Positions 12,584 to 20,606 of a stretch of 64,000 nucleotides of DNA are shown here, one piece after another; the first letter of the stretch is position 1; each line of letters begins with the position of its first letter. The position numbers and the translations under genes were made by a program. Under the pieces are notes generated by a model that worked only from the letters and a program-made list of their open reading frames with translations, did no database searches and was not told the origin of the DNA. Origin of the DNA: Aureimonas ureilytica DSM 18598 = NBRC 106430. Its GTDB lineage: Bacteria; Pseudomonadota; Alphaproteobacteria; Rhizobiales; Rhizobiaceae. Location of the stretch: assembly GCF_000382705.1 (NCBI RefSeq), contig NZ_ARQE01000003.1, positions 1-64,000 on the forward strand, given 5' to 3'.

Positions 12584-13066
12584 ATGGGTTTCGTCGCCGC
12601 CAAGATCGAGCCGTCCGCCAAGGAAGACATCGTCAATGGCCTTACGCAGGCTCTTGCCGAGACCGCCGTGGAGACGCTGAAGGCTCAGAACTTCCACTGG
12701 AACGTCACGGGCATGAGCTTCGGCGCTCTGCATGAGCTGTTTCAGGAGATCTACGAGGATCACTTCGAGGCGCAGGACCTCCTCGCCGAGCGCATCAAGG
12801 CGTTCGACGCCCATGCCGAAGGCCGCTACTCGCTCTATCTCGAGCGTTCGGCGGTTCCCGAGCATGACGGCCGCACCGACGCCAAGACCATGGTCGAAGT
12901 CCTCATGAAGGACCAGGAGACCCTGTCGGCGACGCTTTCGGCGCTCGCGCAGGTCGCCGAGCAGCATGGCGACTGGGCGACCAACGACATGGCCACCGGC
13001 CGCATCGAGAAGCACGACAAGTTCGCGTGGATGCTCCGCGCCCACCTCAAGACGACCGCCGCCTGA
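12584..13066 (+). CDS. dps: Dps family ferritin-like DNA-protection protein
   Basis: Dodecameric mini-ferritin that oxidises and stores iron with hydrogen peroxide and shields DNA from Fenton damage. The 160 residues keep the inter-subunit ferroxidase ligands: His38 in NFHWNVTG, His50, Asp65 and Glu69, with the same spacing as His51/His63/Asp78/Glu82 of E. coli Dps. The N-terminus is short, so the DNA-binding tail may be weak. The ATG at 12584 follows AAAGGAG. Two Irr-type boxes 50 bases apart upstream suggest iron control. A clear terminator follows the stop. Confidence 0.95.
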   Translation: MGFVAAKIEPSAKEDIVNGLTQALAETAVETLKAQNFHWNVTGMSFGALHELFQEIYEDHFEAQDLLAERIKAFDAHAEGRYSLYLERSAVPEHDGRTDAKTMVEVLMKDQETLSATLSALAQVAEQHGDWATNDMATGRIEKHDKFAWMLRAHLKTTAA

Positions 13067-13086
13067 TCGGCTCGGTTCGTTAATCT

Positions 13087-13125
13087 AGAAAGGCCCGTCG
13101 GAGCGATCCGGCGGGCCTTTTCTTT
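13087..13125 (+). terminator. Rho-independent terminator of dps
   Basis: A long stem beginning AAAGGCCCGTCGGA pairs with TCCGGCGGGCCTTT around a four-base loop, followed by TTTTCTTTT. It starts about 20 bases past the dps stop. Confidence 0.85.
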
Positions 13126-13165
13126 TGGGGTGTTCGCAAAGGAAGGGCTAGCCGGCGGGCTGCGC

Positions 13166-13456
13166 TCAGCCGGCGCTTTCCGCGCCCGCCTCCTCGTCCA
13201 GCGGACAGGGAACGCCCTCGCGCTCGCATTTGCGCCTGTAGGCGATGGCCCAGAAGGCGGGGTTCTTGTGCTCGGAGCGCAGGCGCCCCATCAGATCGTC
13301 GAAGAAGCGCTTCTTGGCCTCGGCGCTGCCGGAGCGCGGGAAGGAATCCTTCTCCATCTTGGTCATCATGCAGCCGACGCAGCGCCCCGCCCGCTTGTAC
13401 TTGCAGACATCGACGCACGGGCTCGGAGCATCGGCCCAAATCGCGGAAACCGTCAT
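13166..13456 (-). CDS. DUF1289 cysteine-motif protein (copy A)
   Basis: A 96-residue protein whose N-terminal half carries the DUF1289 pattern PSPCVDVCKY followed by CVGC, with cysteines at 14, 18, 26 and 29. The four cysteines probably bind zinc or another metal; the function of the family is unknown. The C-terminal part has FWAIAYRRKCERE and ends in an acidic tail. The ATG at 13456 gives the expected N-terminus. It is the last gene of a minus-strand operon and lies 38 bases after a second DUF1289 gene, so the two are probably tandem paralogues. Confidence 0.85.
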   Translation of the reverse strand: MTVSAIWADAPSPCVDVCKYKRAGRCVGCMMTKMEKDSFPRSGSAEAKKRFFDDLMGRLRSEHKNPAFWAIAYRRKCEREGVPCPLDEEAGAESAG

Positions 13457-13494
13457 TCGGTGATCGCCTAACAGAAAACCAGTTCGCCCCTCAG

Positions 13495-13809
13495 CTAGGC
13501 GGCCTTGGGCGTCTTGTCGAGGGCGGCGGGCAAGGCCGCGCTCTCCAGCTTGTCGAGCGGGCACGGCCGGCTCTTCTTCTCGCAGCGGCGCCGATACATG
13601 CGCGACCAGTAGCCGAGACGCCCGGACGCCTCCAGCCGCGCGACGAGGAGCGTCAGGAAGCCCTTCTTCTCCGCCTTGCCATCCAGGCGCTTGAAGCGCT
13701 TCTTTTCCGGCTTGGTCATGCCGCAGCCGATGCAATGGCCGTTGTCGCGGAACTTGCAGACGGAGATGCAGGGCGACGGGGCCTTCGCCCAGGTCTTGGT
13801 CTTGGCCAT
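13495..13809 (-). CDS. DUF1289 cysteine-motif protein (copy B)
   Basis: A 104-residue paralogue of the next gene. It has PSPCISVCKF and CIGCGMTKPEKK, keeping all four putative metal-binding cysteines at the same spacing (14, 18, 26, 29), then a lysine-rich helical part with YWSRMYRRRCEKK. The C-terminus is Ala/Pro rich and unlike that of copy A. It starts only five bases after the DUF1178 stop, so it belongs to that operon. Function unknown. Confidence 0.85.
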   Translation of the reverse strand: MAKTKTWAKAPSPCISVCKFRDNGHCIGCGMTKPEKKRFKRLDGKAEKKGFLTLLVARLEASGRLGYWSRMYRRRCEKKSRPCPLDKLESAALPAALDKTPKAA

Positions 13810-13814
13810 GGTGC

Positions 13815-14318
13815 TCAGTTCTTGTCTTCGGGCAGGGGTGGGAGCGGAATGGCGGCGATGCCCTCTTCCAGAAGCGAGCGCACCTCGCCGCTCGAGGCTT
13901 CGCCGTAGATCTGCCGCTCCTCGGCCTCGCCGTAATGAATGCGCCGCGCTTCCTCGGCAAAGCCGCCGCCGACATAATCGGCCTTGGCGCGAACCTCGCG
14001 GGCAAGCTCCTGCAGACGCGCGAACATCTCGGCCATTTCCGGCGGCGCGCCGGCGACCACCGGGCCGGCCCGGGGCGCGGCGACGGCCGATGCGCCGCTC
14101 GGGCCTGGCGCATCCGACGCTTCCTCGCGGCCCGCGCCGGCGCTTCGCTCGGAACTCGCGACGGCCGGCCGCATCAGGGCCTTCTCCACCGCGTCCGAGC
14201 CGCAGACCGGGCATTCGAGCAGGCCGCGCGCGGCCTGCGCGTCGAAATCCGCGCCGGAGCGGAACCAGCCGTCGAAGCCGTGGCCGGCGGGCGCGCAGCG
14301 GAGCGAATAATGGATCAT
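13815..14318 (-). CDS. DUF1178 family protein
   Basis: A 167-residue protein of a conserved alphaproteobacterial family of unknown function. The N-terminus MIHYSLRCAPAGHGFDGWF and a CPVCG pair at about 36-40 look like a small zinc ribbon. A low-complexity Ala/Pro/Ser linker follows. The conserved C-terminal block at about 95-150 includes the run YVGGGFAEEARRIHYGE. The ATG overlaps the stop of the upstream nitrilase gene in an ATGA junction, which indicates translational coupling. This gene pair is commonly linked in relatives. Confidence 0.9.
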   Translation of the reverse strand: MIHYSLRCAPAGHGFDGWFRSGADFDAQAARGLLECPVCGSDAVEKALMRPAVASSERSAGAGREEASDAPGPSGASAVAAPRAGPVVAGAPPEMAEMFARLQELAREVRAKADYVGGGFAEEARRIHYGEAEERQIYGEASSGEVRSLLEEGIAAIPLPPLPEDKN

Positions 14319-15202
14319 CCGCGCGCCTCGGCCTCCCCGGATGCGGGCGCGCAGTCGCCGCGCGGCGCGGGCGCCTCGAAGCGGCGGCGGTTCTTGAGAT
14401 TGGGGATCTTGGCGCGAATTTCGGCGACGCGCGCGGTGTCGATCTCCGTCACCACGACGCCCGGCTCGTCGCCCGTGATTTCCGCGAGCACGCGGCCCCA
14501 GGGGTCGATCGCGATCGAATGACCGAAGGTCTCGCGTCCGTCCTCGTGCAGCCCGCCCTGGGCGGCCGCCAGCATGAAGCAATTGTTCTCGATGGCGCGG
14601 GCGCGCAGGAGAATGTGCCAATGCGCCTCGCCCGTCTGGCGCGTGAAGGCGGCGGGCGCGGTCAGAATCCCGGCCCCCGCCAGCGCCTCGGCGCGGAACA
14701 GCTCGGGAAAGCGCATGTCGTAGCACACGGCAAAGCCGAGCCGCGCCGTGCCCTCGCCGACCGCGATATCGGCGACGTTGGCTTCGGTGCCCGGCTGGTA
14801 GGTCGCCGATTCGCGCCAGCTCTCGCCCTTGTCGAGATCGACGTCGAACATGTGGATCTTGTCGTAGGTCGTGATCGTCTCGCCGTCCGGCCCGATCAGA
14901 AAGGCGCGATTGGCGGCCATGCCGCCCGGCGCTTCCACGGCGGTCGAGCCGAGATGCAGCGTGATGGCGTGGCGGCGCGCCAGGGCGCGCGCGGCGGCCA
15001 CGACCGGATCGGCCTCGGCGGGTTTCAGATGGGCGCGGAACACCGTCTTGTCGCGGCACAGGATGCCGGTCATTTCCGGCGTCTGCACATAGTGCGCGCC
15101 CTTGGCGACGGCCTCGCCGACGAGGCGCTCCATGGTCTCGGCGTTGCGCGCCGGGTCGACGCCGGAGCGCATCTGAACGAGGGCGGCCTTGAAGACGGTC
15201 AC
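14315..15202 (-). CDS. Carbon-nitrogen hydrolase, Nit/omega-amidase-like
   Basis: A nitrilase-superfamily amidohydrolase of 295 residues. The catalytic Glu-Lys-Cys triad is visible: Glu in QTPEMTG, Lys in YDKIHMFDVDL and Cys in AVCYDMRFPE. Family members close to Nit1/Nit2 hydrolyse deaminated glutathione or alpha-ketoglutaramate, so metabolite repair is the likely role. A neighbouring glutaredoxin gene fits glutathione metabolism, but this is inference. The start is GTG at 15202 with a strong AAAGGAGA eight bases upstream. The much longer open frame running on to 17371 is read-through and not real. Confidence 0.92.
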   Translation of the reverse strand: MTVFKAALVQMRSGVDPARNAETMERLVGEAVAKGAHYVQTPEMTGILCRDKTVFRAHLKPAEADPVVAAARALARRHAITLHLGSTAVEAPGGMAANRAFLIGPDGETITTYDKIHMFDVDLDKGESWRESATYQPGTEANVADIAVGEGTARLGFAVCYDMRFPELFRAEALAGAGILTAPAAFTRQTGEAHWHILLRARAIENNCFMLAAAQGGLHEDGRETFGHSIAIDPWGRVLAEITGDEPGVVVTEIDTARVAEIRAKIPNLKNRRRFEAPAPRGDCAPASGEAEARG

Positions 15203-15216
15203 GAGGCTTTCTCCTT

Positions 15217-15474
15217 TCAGGCGGCCAGAAGCGGGTCGAGCTTGCCGGCCCGATCCAGCGCGTGGAGATCGTCGCAGCCGCCGACATGCGTCTCGCCGAT
15301 GAAGATCTGCGGGAAGGTCGTGCTGCCCGGCGCGCGCTGCATCATCTCCTGCCGGAAGGCCGGGTTCACCGTCGCGTCCTTTTCCTCGAACTGGACGCCC
15401 TTGGCGCTCAAGAGCTGCTTGGCGCGCGCGCAGTAGCCGCAAAGCTGGCGGGTATAGATCGTGACGGGAGGCAT
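15217..15474 (-). CDS. grxC: Glutaredoxin 3
   Basis: An 85-residue dithiol glutaredoxin that reduces protein disulfides and mixed disulfides with glutathione. The active site is CGYC at residues 12-15 in place of the usual CPYC. The cis-proline site TTFPQIFIGE and the GGCDDL glutathione-binding motif are intact. The ATG at 15474 fits the family N-terminus MPPVTIYT. It lies 14 bases upstream of the nitrilase gene and downstream of comF in one operon. Confidence 0.95.
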   Translation of the reverse strand: MPPVTIYTRQLCGYCARAKQLLSAKGVQFEEKDATVNPAFRQEMMQRAPGSTTFPQIFIGETHVGGCDDLHALDRAGKLDPLLAA

Positions 15475-15519
15475 GGCGGCGTCCTTGGAGCAGGGGCGGA
15501 TCAGCCAGACCATATGCGG

Positions 15520-16266
15520 TCAAGCGCGCCCGGCCGCAACCCTTGCGAAGACGAGGACATCCACCTCGCGCGCGCCGGCGCGCTTCAGCGCCCGCACCGC
15601 GCTCGATACGGTGGCGCCCGTTGTGAAGACGTCGTCCACCAGAAGCACCCGGCGGCCCGCGACCTGGCCGGCCTCGCGCGCCGGCACCTCGAAGGCGCCG
15701 CGCACATTGGCGAGCCGCTCGGCCGGCCCGAGGCCGACCTGCGAGCGCGTGCGCCGCGTGCGACGGAGCGCCATGGGCGCGAAGGGCGGATGGCCGCCCG
15801 CCAGAAGCCGCGCCAGCTCGGCCGACTGGTTGAAGCGGCGGCGGAACAGGCGCGTGCGATGAAGCGGAACCGGCACGATCAGCTCGGCGTCGGCGATCAG
15901 CTCGGCCCCTGCGCGGCGCATCCAGCCGGCCATGAGCGGGGCGAGATCGGTCCGGTCGCCATATTTCAGGCGCGACACGAGCCGCGCCGCGAGGTCCTCG
16001 TAGACGACCGCCGCGCGCAGCCGCGCGAAGACCGGCGGATCGGCGATCGCCTCGGCCGACAGGAAGCCCCGGCCGAGATCGAAGGAAAAGGGCAGGCCGA
16101 GCGCTTCGCAATAGGGCCGCTCGATGAAGCGCATCGTGCTCCAGCAGCTCGGGCAAAGCCCCCTCGCCTCGCCGACGGCCACGCCGCAGCCGGGGCAGGC
16201 GGGGGGATACAGGAAGCGCGTCAGCGAACGCGGCACCAGCGTCCAAGCGTGCAGCAGCGGCCCCAT
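15520..16266 (-). CDS. comF: ComF family phosphoribosyltransferase-like protein
   Basis: A 248-residue ComF/GntX family protein. Four cysteines at 24, 27, 38 and 41 (CPGC and CPSC) form a zinc-finger-like N-terminus. The C-terminal part has the type I phosphoribosyltransferase signature VLLVDDVFTTGAT. ComF proteins act in DNA uptake in naturally competent bacteria; the role in alphaproteobacteria is not settled. It is the first gene of the operon and is divergent from the methyltransferase at 16448. Confidence 0.92.
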   Translation of the reverse strand: MGPLLHAWTLVPRSLTRFLYPPACPGCGVAVGEARGLCPSCWSTMRFIERPYCEALGLPFSFDLGRGFLSAEAIADPPVFARLRAAVVYEDLAARLVSRLKYGDRTDLAPLMAGWMRRAGAELIADAELIVPVPLHRTRLFRRRFNQSAELARLLAGGHPPFAPMALRRTRRTRSQVGLGPAERLANVRGAFEVPAREAGQVAGRRVLLVDDVFTTGATVSSAVRALKRAGAREVDVLVFARVAAGRA

Positions 16267-16447
16267 CGGCCCCGGTCCTCCATGCCTCCAGCGCGCGAAA
16301 CGGCGCGTTCCACACGTCGTCTCGCGAATTTCCGTTCGCCTTCCGGCGCAAACTTGACGATATACCGCCCGACGCCGGCCACAAGGGCCGCATTCTCATC
16401 CTGCCGCGGGCGCTATGCCGCGCGGCCTCGCTTGCCGAGGCGTTTCC

Positions 16448-17332
16448 ATGACCGAAGCCGCCGCTCCGTTCGACCGCTCCCTTCTCGACCGTCGGCGCCT
16501 GCGCGCGGCCGCCGGCGCCGAGCCGGGGGCCGATTTCCTGCTTCAGGCCGTGGCCGAGGAACTGGTGGACCGCCTGTCGCTCGTCCAGCGCCGCTTCGCC
16601 GTCGGCGTCGATCTGGCGGGCTATGGCGGGCAACTCGCCGCGCGCCTGAAGGCCGGCGGTCAGGTGGACCATATCCTGCGCTTGGAGCGCGACGCGCGCT
16701 TCCTGCGCGAGGGCGAGAACGGGATCGTGGCGGACGAGGAAGCGCTGCCGCTGCGCGACGAAAGCGTCGATCTCGTCGTCTCGGCCCTGTCGCTGCATCT
16801 CACCAACGACACGCCGGGCGCCTTCGTCCAGATTCGCCGGGCGCTGCGGCCGGACGGACTGTTCCTGGCCGCGCTGCTGGGCGGCGAAACCTTGAACGAG
16901 CTGCGCTCCAGCCTCGTGGCGGCCGAGGCCGAGATCTATGGCGGCGCCTCGCCGCGCGTCGCACCCTTTGCCGACATGCGCGACGCCGGAGGCCTGCTCC
17001 AGCGCACGGGCTTCGCCCTGCCGGTGATCGACCAGGATCGGCTGACGGTGCGCTACGACACGCTGTTCCACCTCATGCGCGACCTGCGCGCCATGGGCAT
17101 GACCAACGTCTTGCGGGCGCGCTCGCGTCGCCCGGTCGGCCGCCGCCTGTTTCTGCGGGCGGGCGAAATCTACGCCGAGCGCTTCGCGGACCCGGACGGG
17201 CGCCTGCGCGCCACGTTCGACATCATCTATCTCTCGGGCTGGCGACCGCATGACAGCCAGCAGAAGCCGCTGAAGCCCGGCAGCGCGCAGATGAGCCTCG
17301 CGGAAGCGCTGAAGCCGAAGCCGCAGGGCTGA
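16448..17332 (+). CDS. SAM-dependent methyltransferase fold protein, NDUFAF5-like
   Basis: A 294-residue class I methyltransferase-like protein. The N-terminus (PFDRSLLDRRRLRAA) and later blocks (SLHLTNDTPGAFVQIRRAL, then GLFLAALLGGETLNELR) match the family of mitochondrial NDUFAF5 homologues. In mitochondria NDUFAF5 hydroxylates an arginine of the complex I subunit NDUFS7. A similar role in respiratory complex I maturation is possible but not shown. The SAM loop is degenerate (GVDLAGYGGQL), which fits this family rather than a typical methylase. The start is the ATG at 16448, divergent from comF. Confidence 0.85.
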   Translation: MTEAAAPFDRSLLDRRRLRAAAGAEPGADFLLQAVAEELVDRLSLVQRRFAVGVDLAGYGGQLAARLKAGGQVDHILRLERDARFLREGENGIVADEEALPLRDESVDLVVSALSLHLTNDTPGAFVQIRRALRPDGLFLAALLGGETLNELRSSLVAAEAEIYGGASPRVAPFADMRDAGGLLQRTGFALPVIDQDRLTVRYDTLFHLMRDLRAMGMTNVLRARSRRPVGRRLFLRAGEIYAERFADPDGRLRATFDIIYLSGWRPHDSQQKPLKPGSAQMSLAEALKPKPQG

Positions 17333-17399
17333 ACGGCCCGCGATAAGGTGCCGGACGGGACAGCCCGGCACGTCCGGCCCCGTCCCGGCAGGTCCGACG

Positions 17400-17606
17400 T
17401 CAGGATTTGGCCAGCGCCGCGGAAACCTGCAGCATGACCTCGTTGAACAGATCCGACAGGTTGGTGCCCGTGACGCTCGCGCCCGTGATGATGGCCAGAA
17501 CCAGGATCGACATCAGGACGGAATACTCGATGGCAGTCGCGCCGGCTTCGCTCGCGTGAAAACGCGACGCCTGCGCGCCGACGCGGCGACCCACGGCTTT
17601 CAACAC
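17400..17606 (-). CDS. Flp family type IVb pilin
   Basis: A 68-residue protein with the class IVb prepilin pattern: a basic leader (MLKAVGRRVGAQASRF), then SEAGATAIEYSVLMSILVLA with the Gly-Ala processing region, the Glu five residues on and the Glu-Tyr pair typical of Flp pilins, then one hydrophobic helix. It would be cut by a prepilin peptidase and assembled by a Tad secretion system, but no tad/cpa genes are in the window. The likely start is GTG at 17606, preceded by GGGGGA and overlapping the stop of the upstream small gene (GTGTTGA). It may be an orphan pilin. Confidence 0.8.
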   Translation of the reverse strand: MLKAVGRRVGAQASRFHASEAGATAIEYSVLMSILVLAIITGASVTGTNLSDLFNEVMLQVSAALAKS

Positions 17607-17878
17607 ATCCCCCGGGGTGCGGCGTCGCTCGTGCGAAGGCAGGCGCCGAAGGGCGTCGGCGAGGCCGGGCCGCCGATGGCGAAGGAGAAGCCGGACGGCT
17701 TGACCGAGCCGGTCATGGTCATGTCGATGCCCTCGCTGCTGAGGCTGCGCTCGGCGCGCGGCGACAGGCCCACCACGATGGCGATCGCCAGGGGTCCCGC
17801 GAGAAGCAGCGCGCGCAGGAGCGCGGCTCCCGTTCCACCATTGCGGCGAAGGCGGCGTTTGGATCGGGATTTCGTCAT
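17600..17878 (-). CDS. Small predicted membrane protein upstream of the Flp pilin
   Basis: I do not recognise this 92-residue protein. It starts MTKSRSKRRLRRNGG, followed by one hydrophobic segment at about 20-42 (LLRALLLAGPLAIAIVVGL). The remainder is polar and contains MTMTGSVKPSGFSF and two cysteines near the end. The layout suggests an inner-membrane anchor with a periplasmic tail. Its stop overlaps the GTG of the Flp pilin gene by seven bases, so translation is probably coupled and the two may work together. The coding call is moderate because no family is known to me. Confidence 0.5.
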   Translation of the reverse strand: MTKSRSKRRLRRNGGTGAALLRALLLAGPLAIAIVVGLSPRAERSLSSEGIDMTMTGSVKPSGFSFAIGGPASPTPFGACLRTSDAAPRGMC

Positions 17879-17981
17879 GCGGCCTCCGGGCATATGCGGC
17901 CAAGTCGTCCCTTCAGTTTTGCCCGGCAGGAGTAAACCGCCTTTTAAGCCCCATGCTTAACGACCAAACTTCCGTTTGCCT

Positions 17982-18389
17982 TCACAGGAGATCCTCCAGG
18001 AAGGGAATCAGCGGCAGGTCAGCCGGCGGCATGGGATAGGCGCGCAGCTCGGACGCGCGCACCCATTTGATCCGCTGCCCTTCCAGCCCCCGCGCGATGC
18101 CCTCATAGCGCCGGCACACGTAGAGCGGCATCAGGAGGTGGAAATTCTCGTAATTGTGGCTGGCGAAGGTGAGCGGCGCCAGACAATCGGCCTTGGTCTC
18201 GACGCCGATCTCCTCGCGAAGTTCGCGGATCAGGGTTTCCTCGGGCGTCTCCCCCGCCTCCACCTTGCCGCCCGGAAACTCCCAAAGGCCGGCGAGGCTC
18301 TTTCCCTCGGGCCGTTCGGTCAGGAGAATGCGGTTGTCGGCATCGATCAGCGCACAGGCGGCGACGAGAAGCAGGCGGGGCGTCGGCAT
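17982..18389 (-). CDS. mutT: 8-oxo-dGTP diphosphatase MutT
   Basis: A Nudix hydrolase of 135 residues that removes 8-oxo-dGTP from the nucleotide pool. The Nudix box is complete, starting GGKVEAGET and ending RELREEIGV at about 41-63. The start MPTPRLLLVAACAL is typical for the alphaproteobacterial MutT. It lies 25 bases after the GNAT gene and downstream of argJ, a conserved order, and is probably cotranscribed with them. Confidence 0.93.
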   Translation of the reverse strand: MPTPRLLLVAACALIDADNRILLTERPEGKSLAGLWEFPGGKVEAGETPEETLIRELREEIGVETKADCLAPLTFASHNYENFHLLMPLYVCRRYEGIARGLEGQRIKWVRASELRAYPMPPADLPLIPFLEDLL

Positions 18390-18414
18390 GATCGGCGGCT
18401 CTTTCGAAGTGGGG

Positions 18415-19203
18415 TCAGACAGCGACGCCCGGCGGCGCGCGGTACACATAGCGATAGGCCTCGCGGAAGCCGAGGCGGCGGTAGAGCGCCAGCCCCGCCT
18501 CGTTCTCCGCCTCCACCTGCAGCCAGCCGGTGCGCGCGCCCCGGTGAACCGTGTGGCGCAGCGCGGTGACGACGAGATCGCGCCCGAGCCCCTGGCGCCG
18601 CGCGCCGGGCACGACGGCGACATCGAGAATGCCGGCGAGATCGTTGTCGGTGATCGCGAGCGCCACGGCGAGCGGCGCGCCGGCCTCGTCCTCGCGCACG
18701 AAGAAGGCGGCCGGCGGGCGGATGGCGCCGAGCACGGCTTCGAGGCCCGGCCGCAGCGAGGCGGGCCGCTCGTGAACCGCGAGCGAGGCTTCGAGATAGC
18801 GCTGCCCGTCATGGATCGGGATGCGGTCAATGCCGCCGCCGAGATCGATCTCGGACAGATCGGCCGTGTAGACGAGGCTTTCCCCGAAGCGCGACCAGCC
18901 TTCCGCGTCGAGATAGGCGGCGAGCCGTTCCGAGCAGAGCGGCGACTGGCGGAACAGAAGCGGCCGGCCGACCTCGGCAAAGCGCTTTCGCGCCGCCTCG
19001 ATCCGCTCGGGCAGATTGGCGTCGTCCGAGCGGTCGAGCGGGTTGACCGAGTTCAGCCGCTTGGCCGGAAAGCTCGTGGTCACCCGCACGGCCCAGGTGC
19101 CGTCGAAAAAGGTCGACGTCGCCGGCCACGCTCGAAAGCCCGCCGCCTCGAGGCGACGGACCACGGCAAGGCTCGGCGGCGCGTCAGCTCCGGTAGTCGC
19201 CAT
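18415..19203 (-). CDS. GNAT family N-acetyltransferase
   Basis: About 262 residues. The C-terminal half (about 130-255) is a GNAT domain with the acetyl-CoA loop in [15 protein letters not shown] and the later block [14 protein letters not shown]. The N-terminal half begins with [15 protein letters not shown] and resembles the extra domain seen in the acetyltransferases that sit between argJ and mutT in relatives. The substrate is unknown. The reading frame overlaps the end of argJ by about 20 bases; starts at 19203 ([11 protein letters not shown]) or 19215 are both possible. Confidence 0.88.
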   Translation of the reverse strand: MATTGADAPPSLAVVRRLEAAGFRAWPATSTFFDGTWAVRVTTSFPAKRLNSVNPLDRSDDANLPERIEAARKRFAEVGRPLLFRQSPLCSERLAAYLDAEGWSRFGESLVYTADLSEIDLGGGIDRIPIHDGQRYLEASLAVHERPASLRPGLEAVLGAIRPPAAFFVREDEAGAPLAVALAITDNDLAGILDVAVVPGARRQGLGRDLVVTALRHTVHRGARTGWLQVEAENEAGLALYRRLGFREAYRYVYRAPPGVAV

Positions 19204-20416
19204 TGATCGCGACATACTCCTTGGTCAGATCGCAGCTATAGACGGTCCAGCGCCCCTCGCCGAGCCCGAGCTCGACGCGGATCGCGATCTCGTCCTTCTT
19301 CATCTCGGCCGAGGCTTCGGCCTCGCTATAGGCCGGGTCGCGCTCGCCCTCGACGGCGACGCGCACGTCGCCGAAGTAGATCGCGAGGCGATCGCGCTCG
19401 GCCGGCTCGCCGGCCTTGCCGACGGCGGCGACGACGCGGCCCCAATTGGCGTCCTCGCCGGCCACCGCCGTCTTCACCAGCGGCGAATTGGCGATGGAAA
19501 GCGCGATGCGCTTGGCGGAGCGATCGTCCACCGCGCCCGACACGGTCACCTGAATTTCCTTGCGCGCGCCCTCGCCGTCGCGCGCCACCTGCCGCGCGAG
19601 ATCCAGAAGCATCGCATTCAGCGCCTCGCGGAAGGGCTGGAGGCGCGGATCGGCGGCATCCGTCACTTCGGCATTGCCGGCCTTGCCGGTGGCGAAGAGC
19701 AGGAGCGTGTCGGAGGTCGAGGTGTCGGAATCCACCGTCACCGAATTGAAGCTCGGGGCGACCGCCTCGGCCAGGAGCGCCTGCAGCGCGGCGGGCGCGA
19801 TCCTGGCATCCGTCGCCAGGAAGGAGAGCATGGTCGCCATGTCGGGCGCGATCATGCCGGCGCCCTTGGCGATGCCGTTCAGCGTCACGCTCGCCTCGCC
19901 GAGCGGAACCGTGCGGGTCGCGACCTTGGGATAGGTGTCGGTGGTCATGATGGCGTTGGCCGCCTCGCGCCACAGCAGGCCGTCGGTGCCCGCGATCAGT
20001 GCGGGGATCTGGGCGTTGATCTTGCCCGCGTCGAGCGGCTCGCCGATGACGCCGGTCGAGGCCAGGAACACTTCGTCCGGCCGGCAGCCGAGCGCATCGG
20101 CCATGGCCTTGGCCGTCGCCTCGCAGGTGGCGAGGCCCTTCTTGCCGGTGAAGGCGTTGGCATTGCCGGAATTGACGAGAACCGCGCGGGCCGTGCCGGC
20201 CTTCAGCGCGGCGCGGCAATGATCCACCGGCGCCGAGGGGCATTTCGACGTGGTGAAGACGCCCGCGACGCTCGTGCCTTCCTCGAAGCGCATCAGAAGC
20301 AGATCGGTGCGGCTCTTGTACTTGATGCCCGCCTCGGCGGTCGCGATGACGACGCCGGGGATCGCGGGCATCTCGGGATAGGAGGTCGGGGCAAGCGGCG
20401 AAACGGCGGTGGCCAT
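19184..20416 (-). CDS. argJ: Bifunctional ornithine acetyltransferase/N-acetylglutamate synthase
   Basis: Transfers acetyl from N-acetylornithine to glutamate, closing the cyclic arginine pathway; many members also use acetyl-CoA. The 410-residue precursor cleaves itself at the conserved Ala-Thr bond in [10 protein letters not shown], where the threonine becomes the nucleophile. Other family blocks ([16 protein letters not shown] and DSDTSTSDT) are present. It is the first gene of the argJ-GNAT-mutT group, about 190 bases downstream of the parvulin gene, which ends with its own terminator. Confidence 0.97.
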   Translation of the reverse strand: MATAVSPLAPTSYPEMPAIPGVVIATAEAGIKYKSRTDLLLMRFEEGTSVAGVFTTSKCPSAPVDHCRAALKAGTARAVLVNSGNANAFTGKKGLATCEATAKAMADALGCRPDEVFLASTGVIGEPLDAGKINAQIPALIAGTDGLLWREAANAIMTTDTYPKVATRTVPLGEASVTLNGIAKGAGMIAPDMATMLSFLATDARIAPAALQALLAEAVAPSFNSVTVDSDTSTSDTLLLFATGKAGNAEVTDAADPRLQPFREALNAMLLDLARQVARDGEGARKEIQVTVSGAVDDRSAKRIALSIANSPLVKTAVAGEDANWGRVVAAVGKAGEPAERDRLAIYFGDVRVAVEGERDPAYSEAEASAEMKKDEIAIRVELGLGEGRWTVYSCDLTKEYVAINGDYRS

Positions 20417-20508
20417 GGCTGTTCCCTCTGGGAGGATGGGCGAACGCGCGCTTCCTGCCCCATGCGCCCTCCTGCCGCAAGGGGCGAAGGGGCGGCCCGA
20501 GCGTGGGC

Positions 20509-20541
20509 GAAACGAAAACGCCCGCGACGGATCGCGGGCGC
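20509..20541 (-). terminator. Rho-independent terminator of the parvulin gene
   Basis: On the minus strand the stem CGCCCGCG, a short loop and CGCGGGCG are followed by TTTTCGTTT. It lies about 65 bases past the parvulin stop and 95 bases before the argJ start. Confidence 0.75.
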
Positions 20542-20606
20542 GGGGTCTTTGGGCGGGCGGCGGCGCACGGGATGCGCCGTTTTTCGTCCCGCCTGCTGGG
20601 TCTCGC

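Noticed and set aside
14315-17371. A single 1018-residue fusion protein ending in a nitrilase
   Set aside because: Only the last 295 residues look like a protein. The rest crosses grxC and comF out of frame, and a GTG with a strong ribosome-binding site marks the true start.
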